This document shows, one piece after another, positions 10,915-21,249 of a stretch of DNA of 64,000 bases. The position numbers were made by a program, and so were the translations under genes. The notes beneath the pieces are model-generated. The model saw only the letters and a list, made by a program, of their open reading frames with translations, was not told where the DNA came from and made no database searches. The stretch lies in the NCBI GenBank assembly GCA_013339895.1, contig JABACO010000018.1:4883650-4947649 (forward strand), read 5' to 3'. Position 1 is the first letter of the stretch. The number at the start of each line of letters is the position of its first letter. The DNA comes from Ephydatia muelleri. Taxonomy: Eukaryota > Porifera > Demospongiae > Spongillida > Spongillidae.

Positions 10915-10929
10915 GTCCTCGAGGTTACA
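10915..10929 (-). repeat. Outer end of the gypsy 5' LTR
   Basis: GTCCTCGAGGTTACA matches the end of the 3' LTR (GTCCCCGAGGTTACA at 2396-2410) with one difference and is followed by TTTG, the gypsy target duplication. From 10934 to about 11095 I see nothing notable. Confidence 0.8.
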
Positions 10930-11094
10930 TTTGTTACAAAATCATGTGGTTTATAACTCCATACAAGGTAGTAACTTACCTTATCCCTTTTGTACATCAA
11001 TTTCTTACTATGTACGGGCAGTTTGTTAAATCACAAACTACTTTCCACTGAATTTACTAGTTTGTCCTGTAAGCTTGGACCAAGTACACTCCAA

Positions 11095-11530
11095 ACATGA
11101 CTAATTAGGATTCATGGAGCTCGTCTCTAAATTCTTGGAAAGAGTCTTGCAGAATGGACTGCATGTAAGGACGAATCTAACTCATGGTAATGTTGTGCAC
11201 ATCTAAATACAAAACGATTTTATTTTTTTTACTAACCAATGGTACTACACTCTTTGCATTGCACTCCTTTCCTTTTCCAACGGTGAGAGAATCACGACGA
11301 GACTCTAAGGATTGGCCGTGGCTCAATGTAGCCTGTATACACAAAAGTAGCGTACCATCTCTTTCGGCTAGCTCCGCCATCTTATCCTCAAGAGCATCCA
11401 TCCTATCCTCAATCTTCTCCAACTGCATTATGCGTTCTTCTAGCTGTCTGAACTTTTCTCGAAGTACCGCATTTTCTCCTTTTGTTTTCAAAGCCGAATC
11501 ACACACAGTTTTTGAACTGGACGCCATCTT
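11095..11530 (-). CDS. Unidentified coiled-coil gene, copy 1
   Basis: Starts MASSSKTVCDSALKTKGENA (Met near 11526) and continues into a leucine-zipper-like coiled coil (LREKFRQLEERIMQLEKI, DRMDALEDKMAELAERD). The segment ending AKSVVPL is followed by GT (about 11240), and a further exon-like stretch near 11095-11140 encodes SILQDSFQEFRDELHES after a CATGCAG acceptor. The same pattern of coiled coil, VPL/donor, then ILQDxF...EL occurs on the other strand at 20.3-20.8 kb, so both are members of one gene or element family. I do not recognise the family. The open segment is 120 aa without splicing. Confidence 0.45.
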
Positions 11531-11605
11531 GCACACCAATCGTTATCAATATTGGAGCAAGAATGATAAATACAAGAACCTTGATACAAGAATGATACAA
11601 AACAT

Positions 11606-11638
11606 GATCCAATACTGATATATTATCAGTATTGGATC
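11606..11638. repeat. Perfect 15-bp-arm hairpin
   Basis: GATCCAATACTGATA then TAT then TATCAGTATTGGATC. Neighbouring bases repeat variants of TATTGGATCA, so this is part of a locally repetitive stretch. Confidence 0.6.
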
Positions 11639-11759
11639 AATGTTGACATAGTAACAGGTTGATAGAATCCTGGAACAGTATTTAAATATCATTATTATTA
11701 AAACCATGATCAATATTGCATCAATGATGATACATAACTTCCATATTCATCAAATTTAT

Positions 11760-13283
11760 TAAGGCTTACCGAAGATAAGCGACGGGTTTGACGTAGTGCA
11801 GGTTGGCGAGGGAGAAACCTCTCAGGGGTCCCGCTGCTGATTGTGAAGGCCGAACCGAGTGGACGAGGCCACAGCTTGTCAATGTACTTCGCGGGTGCAG
11901 GCAATTTGGCAGGCGACTTATAGAAATGATCATGCATGCATGTCAAAGCCTACATGAAAGCTAGTGTTTTAAGGTTTAATTGAATCACTCATCCAGAATA
12001 TCGATGATCAAGTTTGAGTATCAAAATGAAATTTGTCAGAGAAGTTTTCAAACGTTTGACTCTCTTCAATCCAATTATGATGGAGATTGAAGAAGCGGCT
12101 GTTCCTCTTCATGCAATAATGATTGGTAGCACCCTTCTGCTTCATAAAAATGCTCGTGGTCATCCTGATGAATACGCTCCACTTCCTCTTGTGAAGGAAC
12201 ACCACTATAGGTACCTCTCACAAAGCCAAAGTGAAAGTTCTCGTATGTATTAGATAGTCCTCTTCTTCTGTCTTCACTAATAAAAGAACGCTAAAGACGA
12301 AAATGGTTATGAGGTGTGAAAAAATTTAAATACAAAAATTTATACCAAAACAGAAACATGTTGTTTGTATAGGGCTATTGCATCTTTGTCATCCACTTTC
12401 AAGACGGGTAGAAACTTTTGGACAATAACGTCTGTGCTGTAGGATGCATAAAGTGCACATCCACCTATCCCCAGTATGTATACATATATGAAAGGAAGTA
12501 AGTATGATATTATATGTGTACACTTGTGCTTATACCCTTCGTCTTTCCTCTGCACGCAATGTTGTCAATAAATTGCCACAGAATGCAGCAGCTTTCTGAA
12601 ACTTGGTTTTGGATTCACACTCAGACTGTAGGACATTTTTTTATGACACACCAAAAAGACATGATTAAATTTACTTAAGGATGTAAAAAAAGCTTTATAT
12701 ACGGATGTAACTTGCCGCTATAGCCTCCCTTGAAGGAATTCTCGTTAGAGTAGTCATAAATAGAACGCTTACTGCTACAACGAGATCATTCTAATATGAG
12801 GGGAAAAATTGTGAGCAAAATAGTCGCGCACGCTTAACCACTTGTATAAGTTTTAAATCTACCTTAAACACACTAGCATGTATAGAAAACCCTTTTTCGC
12901 TTTCCTCATTCTTTGATCATCCTTTGCAGTTTCGCCAATTCATCTTGTATGTGGCCAAGCATTGTTCGCATTTTACTCAGCTCTGTCTTTTGTGCTTGCT
13001 GGTGCATGAGATAGAATAATTTCTTTTAGGTCTCTCAAAATGGGCTTAAGTGGATGCTCGGACACATTAGATACACCCAGAGTGTGCGGTGTGCTAGGAG
13101 AAACGCGGGCGGTGACCGTGTTGAACGAATACTAGTAGTAGCCGCGGTTCGCCGTTGGTCATGATTACTGGTTACAGTAGAGGTTGACGCAGTACTATTA
13201 GGCAATATTGACGAAGACAACCCCGATGAAGAAGGCCTTGGTACTAAAGAAGCGCTCAAATCACGCGGGCAACTCATCATCAT
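11760..13283 (-). CDS. Unidentified multi-exon gene (candidate exons only)
   Basis: Several minus-strand open segments with good splice signals but no recognised domain. A Ser/Thr/Pro-rich start is at 13283 (MMMSCPRDLSASLVPRPSSS). A helical segment follows near 12900-13000 (TELSKMRTMLGHIQDELAK). Another lies near 12720-12800 (NDLVVAVSVLFMTTLTRIPS after an AG). Another lies near 12545-12630 (KTKFQKAAAFCGNLLTTLRA, followed by GTATAAG). A further exon at about 11767-11911 (SPAKLPAPAKYIDKLWPRPL) ends at GTAAGC. Exon order is inferred. It could be host or a helper gene of a transposon. No function is assigned. Confidence 0.35.
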
Positions 13284-13592
13284 TAAACCACGTGTCAGAA
13301 CAGCAAAGCTCCGCGGCCGAAAACGGAGTTATTACAGTGGCAAACTCTGACGGGTTGTTTTTAAAGTGAATTAATACATTCTTTCAGGTGTTGATTATAC
13401 CTGTGCAGAGTGCTGCCAGGATTCGTACTCCGCCTCCATATTGTCATGATCAACCACGCATTTGACGCTCCAGCTACTTTGAAATTATTGAGCATTGCTT
13501 GCCTAGTCTACTTAAAGGCGGTAAAGCCATGTCTTTAGTAGGGCAAGATTCGAGAATTCATGTGTTACTGTGTAGTGTGAATATATAAAATA

Positions 13593-13691
13593 TAGTCTCG
13601 TACCCAGACCCACATCGCAGCTGCGGATGGATTACATCACCGCTACGCGAGTAGTGGCCGCAGCTGCGATGTGGATCTGGGTACGAGACTA
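13593..13691. mobile_element. 99-bp MITE sharing ends with the 54.7-60.7 kb element
   Basis: Arms of 34 bp (TAGTCTCGTACCCAGACCC...) are inverted with one mismatch. Flanks are TATAAAATA (13584-13592) and CATAAAATA (13692-13700), an 8 of 9 match as expected of a 9-bp target duplication. The terminal 13 bases TAGTCTCGTACCC are identical to the left end of the large element at 54672. Confidence 0.75.
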
Positions 13692-13899
13692 CATAAAATA
13701 GTGAGCAATCAGTCACACATGTTTTTCCGCTCTTGGTGTGATCATAGGAGACACTTTTATTATCATTTAGTGACAGCTACATGTAGGTGCGAAGCCAGGA
13801 TTTAATAAAAAGGGAAGGATGGGGGGGGCAAAGTAAATGCAAGGATATGGTAGAGTGCTGCTACTTCCCGCTGAGTATTTTGTTTAGGGATGCATTTTT

Positions 13900-16800
13900 T
13901 CAAAGCATGCAGACACAGATTGTTCATCACCTTTGGATAATGACGAGACAGATGTGGAAGACTATCATGAAACTGAACAGTTTCAAGCATGGATGGACCA
14001 GATAGCAGATCAATATAATGAATTGGAAGACTATAGTCCATTTCCTAGCAAGATCGTTGCTCTACTTTATTTTTTAGTCCACGGTCCACACCCTGTTGTG
14101 AGTTGTTGATAGGATTCTGTTGTATGTATTTATACCTTCCATTTCATTGCTGTAGGACCCTTATGTTTATTTGGTTTATTTTGAAGCAGTGTGGTGTTGA
14201 AGCTCCAAGCTTCTATTCAGTGAAGTCATCTACATTGCCAGGGATTCAGTTACCGATGAGGGTATACCGGTAGTTGTACTGTAGATGCCACAGATTGACA
14301 GTAAAATGTAACTCCTTCTGATGACTCATGATAAAAATGAAAATATATAAATTCAAATTGTCACTGTAACACATACCGGTATGTATGGCTAACCCAAAAA
14401 TTGCATCATCTCTGGCAAGATACCCTGTACAAAGTGAAGGAGCTGATGAGTATGTTCATTCATATGCACAGTACTATTATTATCTTATATTTTAATACAG
14501 AAATATTCCATGGCTGTGTTTGGAATGGTGATCAACGATTCCAAGCACCAATAGCAGTATTTACCTGATGGTGCACATATATTTGTGAGAGACCTTATAA
14601 TCTTTGAACATGTTCGCCTAAAAGCAGTTATTGCGAAGTTTTTTTCAAATGGTTTGCACTCTTGTTGATCATATACATCCTATTTATTATCGGATCTTGC
14701 AATAGAAAGATACTCCAGGCATATATGCTGAAATAGAGCTATTGTTGAATTGTCATCAGTTCCAGTGTGTAACAGAGAACAATGATTGGTACCTTCCAGA
14801 AGAGTGTTGTGCGATCTTAAACCATCCCAATCTCATCCATTGTTGGTACCACCATTCCACCCTTGTCGCTTATCAAATGGACAGAAGAGGGAATTCAGAG
14901 ATTTAATCATGAGGTAATTGTAATTGATATGGTGTGCACAAATAATCATTTCTGACATGAGTAGGAAACAATGCAGTATCTTGCTCCAAATCAATGGAAG
15001 GAAAAAGCAGCTAGACAGCCATTTGTAATTGTCCCATTCACTGATGATACCTCAGGAAACAGAAGCAAAAAGTGGAATAAATTTGATTCATGGTATCTTT
15101 TACTTGCAGGCCTTGGTCAGCATGCAAATGCTAAGCCAAGAAATATACACTTTCTTACCACTTCATATAAATTTTCTGCCTTAGAAATGTGCCGACCCAA
15201 TGGCTGAATTGTCTTCATTGGAATCAGATGGTTTGCAAGTATATGATGCCTTCAAAAACTCCAGTGTGCTGGTTATAGCTCCACTGTTGTGTGTCATATG
15301 TGACAATCCAAGGGCAAGAGATCTCTGCAATCAACTGGGCAACTCTACCAGAAAGTATTGCTGAATTTGTATGGTACGCTAGTGTTTGATAAAATGTACA
15401 AATGCATATGCATGAAAATGTCCATTTATAGACTGATAAAGTTGATAGTCCTGACACTATTGGAGTGCTAAGAATTAGAGAACTTGCTTTGTCACACATG
15501 GAAGAAATTTCAGCTCAAACTTCCATTTCCAGGAAGGTCATAATGCGTAAGAAGTTTGGACTAAAGGAGACTCCTAACCCAATATTAAATCTCAATCTCA
15601 AAGCTGATATTTATAAGTAAGTTGTACTTTAAACTTCATGTATTAATAATGTAACACGTACCTACACAGAGGCACGCCTCTAGAGGCACTTAATATATTT
15701 TTGCTTGGAGCTTCAAAGTATTTTTGCACATATTTATGCCTTTGTTTACTGCTACACAAAAGTCTGAAATAATGGCTCAAATTTCAGCATTTAACATGTC
15801 TAGATTCACTGTCAAAATGTTAGGCAATGTTTGCTATTACTACCAATCATTTGTGGGCTGTGATTTCAAGGCATGGTCTCAGTTGGCGATATTCATCTTG
15901 GGTCCCTATTTAAATGAAGGACAAATGGAAGTTTTATTGAACTATTCTAAGGTTAGTAGTATGAATGATATTATATAATATTTTTTATTAGGTGTTTTCC
16001 ATAGAATACTGCTACTTATACGAAGACCATCTGAAGGAAGAATGGAAAACTATTTGCCAAACATTTACAAGCAGTGTGAAGTTGCATTATCCAGAGCTTC
16101 TAAAAAGACCAAAAATACACCTTATTCTTCACTTAGTGGACTGCATGGCCCAGTATGGTCCTACGTCTGCTTATAGTGCTGAAAGGTTCGAATTTATTAT
16201 GTTGACATTGTATTCATTTATAATCTTACTTTTTTTGTTTAGCTGTGAGTCCTTTAATGCTGATGTCCTAGCTCAAAACATTTATAGCAATCGCCTTGCT
16301 CCACATTTGAAAACATTTTGCAGTATCGCAGTATGCAAAGCATATCATTGATGGTGGACATTATGTAGTGGAATGTACCAATTGTGTAATAAATAAGTAA
16401 AATATACCTACATACTATACAGGTGTGGTGAATCATTATGGAGTTTGTGCTTAACTAAGCCTATGCAAGCATATTTATGCCAGTCATCTATAAAAGAACT
16501 ATCTGCTAAGGACGGCATATATCAACCTGGAACACCTCGCATGGTGAGATTAAGTTGCTAAATTTAATGTAATCATTATTAACAGTGTACTTCTAAAGTG
16601 TGAAATTCTAGGCACCTCTCAATAGAGGAGGTCACTGTCTCTATTCCTGGATTTAGCAGCTGCACCCTTTGTAGTTTGGCACAGAAAGCTCCTCCATTTA
16701 CAATATGTTGCAGTCATCTAAATATTAGTGATCAAGTCAGAGAGTATCGTGCTATTGTGACACAGTCACTGCAACTTGTTCACATAGGAGAGCACATTGA

Positions 16801-17215
16801 GATGGATCTCACCTGTGAGGTATGAAAGCAGCAGTGAATGTAACAAAATACTTTTTGATGAGCTTCCAATTGAGTTTAGGTACGCTGTGATGCTGAAAGT
16901 GTGCAAACCTTTGAGTGGAATAGCAATATATATTGTTCAACCTTTTAATCCACTCAGGGGAATCATTACTGACTGAAGCTGACTGCCCATTGTATGAGCT
17001 GTCTCAGTGCATAACAACTATAGAAAGCCACAAAATATATAGAGCGGTGTCCTTTGTTCACCAATGCAGCAGTAGATGCCACTTTGAAGACAGATTGACA
17101 ACTGTGCCTTTGGAAAGGGAAAGAGTGGAAATGAACAAATTAGTCTTTGTCCATGACTTTTCAAACAATTTGCATTGCTTTAATAAGTATTGTATTCTTG
17201 CCTCAATTCACTAAA
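13900..17215 (+). pseudogene. Plavaka-like (EnSpm/CACTA-affiliated) transposase gene, decayed
   Basis: A chain of plus-strand coding segments in shifting frames with intron-like gaps. In order: acidic start and YNELEDYSPFPSKIVALLYF (about 13985-14085); FIWFILKQCGVEAPSFYSVK (about 14170); MANPKIASSLARYPVQSEGA (about 14385); DQRFQAPIAVF (about 14535); FTDDTSGNRSKKWNKF and NIHFLTTSYK (14971-15180); LKETPNPILNLN; TPLEALNIFLLGASKYF (about 15670); QSFVGCDFKAWSQ (15844); PKIHLILHLVDCMAQYGP (16109); NIYSNRLAP; a Cys-containing segment at 16610-16820; and VEREKV-like LERERVEMNKLVFVHDF (about 17115). This succession matches the fungal Plavaka transposase family as I remember it. Frame breaks (for example at 15765) and stops show it is no longer intact. 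An unusual transposase type to find in an animal genome. Confidence 0.6.
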
Positions 17216-17774
17216 TAGCTCAATTCAAAGAGCTGTCAATGTTAATGAAACTTCACTGTTGATTCAACTGTTATTGAGGCTGAAGCAGTAGTCTCTATTT
17301 TACGCCAATATACCCTGTCACAACCCAATATATCATCAATTTTGGTAGACTTTGCTTTTCAAGGCATGCAGTATGTACTACAGCTAGCTAAGTATCAGAC
17401 TGCTGTATGCCTTCTGACTGTGCAAAAAGTTATAGATTACTATTATAGTTCAAATTTCTTTGTTATAGAAATTTTACCAAGTATTTAAAGCGAGGTTACA
17501 CAGTGCGCGACCATTACGACGGACGATTTACCGCTGACATTGGATGGAAGGGAGAGGTCACTTACGAATTGCTGCACACTAGCCCATCAGCATTTGGTTT
17601 GGGTCACGCCTCTTCTCTACACACTTGTGTAGTAGTATCATATCCTTCCTTCTCTCCAGTTCCTTTTCGTGTCAAGGCCTCTCATGGCTACTTGTGTACA
17701 TGTGCATGTGTCTTGTTTTCATCACCCGGTCTTGCCTTTGCTTTTATTCTCTCTCCATTGCATACCTTCCTCCT

Positions 17775-18390
17775 GTCCCCCTCCTCTCCCTCCCCTTTCT
17801 TCTCCTCCCTCCCTCCTCCCCTCAACTCCCTCCCTCCTCCCCTCAACTCTCTCCTCCTCCCCTCAACTCCCTCCCTCCTCCCCTCCTCCCTCCTCCCTCC
17901 CTCCTCTCCTCCTCCCCTCAACTCCCTCCCTCCTCCCCTCAACTCCCTCCCTCCTCCCCTCCTCCCTCAACTCCCCTCCCTCCTCCCCTCAACTCCCTCC
18001 CTCCTCCCCTCAACTCCCTCCCTCCTCCCCTCAACTCCCTCCCTCCTCCCCTCAACTCCCTCCCTCCTCCCCCTCAACTCCCCTCCTCCCCCCCTCCTCC
18101 CCTCAACTCTCCCCCTCCTCCTCCCTCTCTCTCCCTCCCTCCCCTCCTCCTCCCTCCTCCCCTCAACTCCTCCCTCCCTCCCCCCTCAACTCCCTCCCTC
18201 CTCCCCTCAACTCCCTCCCTCCTCCCCTCAACTCCCTCCCTCCTCCCCTCAACTCCCTCCCTCCTCCCCTCAACTCCCCCTCCTCCCTCAACTCCCTCCT
18301 CCTCCCTCCCCCTCCCCTCCTCCTCTCCTACCCTCAACTCCCTCCCTCCTACCCTCAACTCCCTCCTCCTACCCTCCCTCCTACCCTAAA
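17775..18390. repeat. Pyrimidine minisatellite, 17-bp unit CTCCCTCCTCCCCTCAA
   Basis: About 600 bp of almost pure C/T on the plus strand. The core unit CTCCCTCCTCCCCTCAA is repeated many times with shorter variants. The long open frames through it in all three forward frames are artefacts. The complementary strand is G-rich with runs of 3-4 G and could form quadruplex or triplex DNA. It abuts the TNP2 fragment, directly after a possible GTAGGA donor. Confidence 0.9.
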
Positions 18391-19010
18391 TCAGCTTTGT
18401 GGCCTAAGTATTGCAAGACTTTCCTTAGTGCTGGCATATCAGATGAAACACCTAGTAAAGCTGCTTTAACTATCTTTTGAGTTGAATTGACTATTGGTAT
18501 TCCATTCCACAATAAAAGCAGATCATCTGGAGGAAAGTATTTATATTTCCCTTTGGCTCTGTAGGACCAGGTATAATGTCCAGTACCATGGTCCATCTCT
18601 TTTTAAATCTTTCATTTCTTGGTAAGTTTATTACACTCATCATTAGTGCAGATACTTTGTATTCTGATCGATCAAATAGCTTAAACCAGTCAATGTTTAA
18701 TAGAAGGCCAATGCTAAGAGCATCATCATCATTAAATGATGGATTAGTCTTTGAAAACTCTTTCCAGACCTTTCCATCTACAATATCCATCATCACATTA
18801 TCAGGCAATCCTGTAGGGGCCATGGGCTTTGTAATCAACGTGTTAAATGTTTCATCACTTAAAAACTTTGTAATCCAAGCAGATGGTGGCACAAAGTAGA
18901 ACGTTTTGTGTGGCACCCATTTTTTATTCAAAAAGGCCATGTTTTTAAAGTATCCTAGCTCATAGTCACATTTTTTACCAAATGTGACACGACAGCATGT
19001 CTTGCAAGGC
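18381..19010 (-). pseudogene. TNP2 (CACTA/EnSpm-like) transposase fragment
   Basis: Begins near 19010 with a Cys motif (PCKTCC) and GYFKNMAFLNKKWVPHKTFY, then FVPPSAWITKF (18491-18940). The transposase core follows: LLNIDWFKLFDRSEYKVSAL, VINLPRNERFK, LDIIPGPTEPKGNIN. In a second frame (18381-18596) it continues KIVKAALLGVSSDMPALRKV and QYLGHKADLG, which corresponds to the CACTA motif preceding the Cys-rich segment. The shift between 18491 and 18596 breaks the frame. The remainder of the gene downstream is absent or lies across the minisatellite. Family assignment rests on the NIDWF, NLPRN and IPGPxEP motifs. Confidence 0.72.
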
Positions 19011-19314
19011 GGCAGAGATGTTTCTGTATACAGCTGATTTCATGAATCATTTGGACAGACAATAAATACTGTTACTTCTATTTTACCCAGCTACGAAACA
19101 TTTAATACACCATCCAAAGTTGTGGGGAAGATTTTATGAAGTGGATGATCAATGAGCTGTAGTAAAGTAGAAATGAGCCCACACATAGGTAAATTCGCTG
19201 TCTTAGTTAACTTGTACTTGAAAAAGATTCGAATCAAAATGATACAAATCCATTTTAGTAAATTGTAATGTGGACTGCACTTATCTCCATACGTTTTTGA
19301 TGAGATGTACTTGA

Positions 19315-19611
19315 TTAATGATTGTTAGCATCCTGTATTTCCATCTCAACTGAATTATCAATGACAGCAGTCCCATCTTCTGAGTTGTTTTGCTCAGTAC
19401 CTAAAGCTATTTCTGATTTATCAGAATCTGTTTCCGTGTACTCAGCTTCAGGTTCAGAAGATTCAATATCAGATTCCTCAAAACATGCATCTGATAACCT
19501 TTCTGTACCTTGGGTGGTCAGTACATGTGGTGATGAATCATTCAAATGAGGGGATGACTTACCAGATTGAGATGAACACTCTTGTGTCTCCACATAAAAA
19601 TCCTCTTGCAC
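19315..19611 (-). CDS. Acidic open segment, possible 5' exon of the TNP2 gene
   Basis: 98 aa rich in Ser, Glu and Asp (DACFEESDIESSEPEAEYTE). No domain recognised. Acidic low-complexity N-terminal regions are common upstream of TNP2-type transposases, and it lies upstream on the same strand, so an association is possible but unproven. Confidence 0.3.
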   Translation of the reverse strand: MQEDFYVETQECSSQSGKSSPHLNDSSPHVLTTQGTERLSDACFEESDIESSEPEAEYTETDSDKSEIALGTEQNNSEDGTAVIDNSVEMEIQDANNH

Positions 19612-20001
19612 CGATAACAGGTCATGATCATTGTCACTAGAGTTCTGTTCATTTGCTACATAGGATAATAATTAATATCAGCTAACATGGATGCCACCAT
19701 GCAATATATTGTGATACATGGATAACCCTTAAAAAGAATGGATGCATGCATGCTATACAATCCAGATCGAAAAAGATGAAACTAATAATATACACATGTA
19801 CAAAAAAGGTGACAATATTTATTTAATTGATTGTGGTACCAGAAAATGTATAACCACAACCATGATTTGTATAGATAGATGTATATATCCCAGCCCCGTG
19901 CGCACCTTTTCCCACTCACATGTAGATATATCATTTGAAATTGTTACATCCATACGATCCATATCCAGATTGGAATTCAGCTGCAGACATTCCCTGCACA
20001 T

Positions 20002-20130
20002 GGAAAAAAAGCGTCGAATCATTTAGAAATCATTGCGTGATTGAACAGACAATCACACGAAAATCAATAGAAGCGTGTGATTTTGTGTGATTTACGCAAT
20101 GATTTCTATATGATTCGACGCTTTTTTTCC
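20002..20130. repeat. Hairpin element, ends GGAAAAAAAGCGTCGAATCAT
   Basis: The start GGAAAAAAAGCGTCGAATCA is inverted at 20111-20130; arms extend inward about 40 bp (AAATCATTGCGTGATT...). A third copy of the end, in the same orientation as the right arm, lies at 21561-21583. The unit 20002-21583 may therefore be a larger element with these ends, containing the coiled-coil gene copy 2. No clear target duplication seen. Confidence 0.65.
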
Positions 20131-20330
20131 CTGTGCTGGTTTCTGGCGCACAAACGTCTTTGTCTGCCTCTCCAACCTCAGTCCCGTAAATGTTACGGTG
20201 TCTACAAACGGTCGGGTAAGAATAACGGTACTTTGTCTAGCATTTTGCACAATTGCAGGGATATAGCCCCACTCTTTTCTGAGCACGAACTCTTTGCTCT
20301 TTACAACGCATGCGCAGTACACTTTGAAAA

Positions 20331-21220
20331 TAATGTCGTCTAGAAGTTGGAAGGCAACACGAAACTCTGCTCTAGCAGACATGAAACAGATAGAGAAGAG
20401 ACAATACTTCGTAGCCAGATACGTCTAATGGAAGAACGGATCTTGAAATTGGAGGAGCTAAATGAACGCGTTTCCGCTATAGAAGATGTCGTAGCACAGT
20501 TAGACGGTAAGTCATGATCAATTATCCGTACGCATATGCATTGCAGTGATTACAAATTCTAATAGAATTTTGTAACCTTGCTTTAGAAGCAGAAAAACCA
20601 CAAGCCTAAGTCAGGAGCCAAAGACCGCGTACCACTGGTTTGTATATACATGTATAATCTTATAATTTAAAAATGGCGTGGTTTAATGATGTTATGGTCA
20701 TAGAACATTCTGCAAGATGCGTTTCATCAACACGCAGAAGAGCTAAAGAAGGCGATGGAAGCGATGGAGGCGAGACTTGGAAGGAACGTGACGAGGATCT
20801 TCGGAAACAGCTGATCAGTTCAGTAGAGGCACTCTTAACATTCAAGAAGTACCCCATTCCAAACGCAACTGCGTTCAGTAAAAGGCTCAAGGTAGGAGCA
20901 TTTAGTTCATATTTGCGACATTAAAGAAAAAACGACGTTTGGCACTAAAGCGAAGTCGCTTAACATATAATTACATCGAAAATAAAATTATAGATATTTA
21001 AAGAACAATTTTGTTTTTGTAGGCTGCAATCAGTGAAAACCACCATTCAAGCAGGAGAACTTACTGTTGATGACGCGGAAGGCATTTCCAGAATTCGCTC
21101 TTCGGTGAAGAAGCGCGTGTGCTGAGTGACGAAGAAGAAGAACGAACTGCTTTCGAACGGCAACGATTGGTGAACCTCAGTAGAGTGCGCTCTGTTCGTG
21201 CGGCTCGTCGTGAGGAATAG
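20331..21220 (+). pseudogene. Unidentified coiled-coil gene, copy 2
   Basis: Start MSSRSWKATRNSALADMK at about 20334, then a frame change near 20385 into a coiled coil (LRSQIRLMEERILKLEELNE, SAIEDVVAQLD) ending at GTAAGTC (about 20507). A second exon ends GCCAAAGACCGCGTACCACTG/GTTTGT near 20637. A third after TTATGGTCATAG encodes NILQDAFHQHAEELKKAMEA, with another frame carrying RDEDLRKQLISSVEALLTFK and KYPIPNATAFSKRLK before GTAGG (about 20892). Residual coding extends to about 21220. It is homologous in layout to copy 1 at 11.1-11.5 kb on the opposite strand. Function unknown. Confidence 0.5.
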
Positions 21221-21249
21221 CCTCAAATGGCACCGTGGCCGACTGCTCA

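Larger units (their letters stand above)
2240..10929 (-). mobile_element. Ty3/gypsy LTR retrotransposon with a nested DNA transposon
   Basis: Complete element by structure, read on the minus strand. The 3' LTR is 2240-2410. The 5' LTR is 6674-6835 plus 10915-10929, split by the transposon at 6836-10914. LTR ends are TGTAA/TTACA in the left copy. The flanks carry the same 4 bp, TTTG, at 2236-2239 and 10930-10933, as expected of a target duplication. Gene order is gag (5929-6660), protease, RT, RNase H, integrase (to 2462). The coding region is broken by several frameshifts and a 22-base C run at 4212-4233, so the copy is dead, but both LTRs remain recognisable over their full length, suggesting modest age. 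Confidence 0.85.

Noticed and set aside
6674..10929. Treating the Ulp1-PHD gene as part of the gypsy element
   Set aside because: The insert has its own ends, its own target duplication and its own integrase, and the gypsy LTR closes cleanly without it.
17503..18480. A 325-aa plus-strand Pro/Ser/Leu-rich protein
   Set aside because: Most of it is translation of the CTCCCTCC minisatellite, which is open in all three forward frames and on the reverse strand. The non-repeat part has no recognisable domain.
20092..20382. A 96-aa minus-strand ORF
   Set aside because: It overlaps the hairpin element and the 5' region of the plus-strand coiled-coil gene; no domain or splice support.
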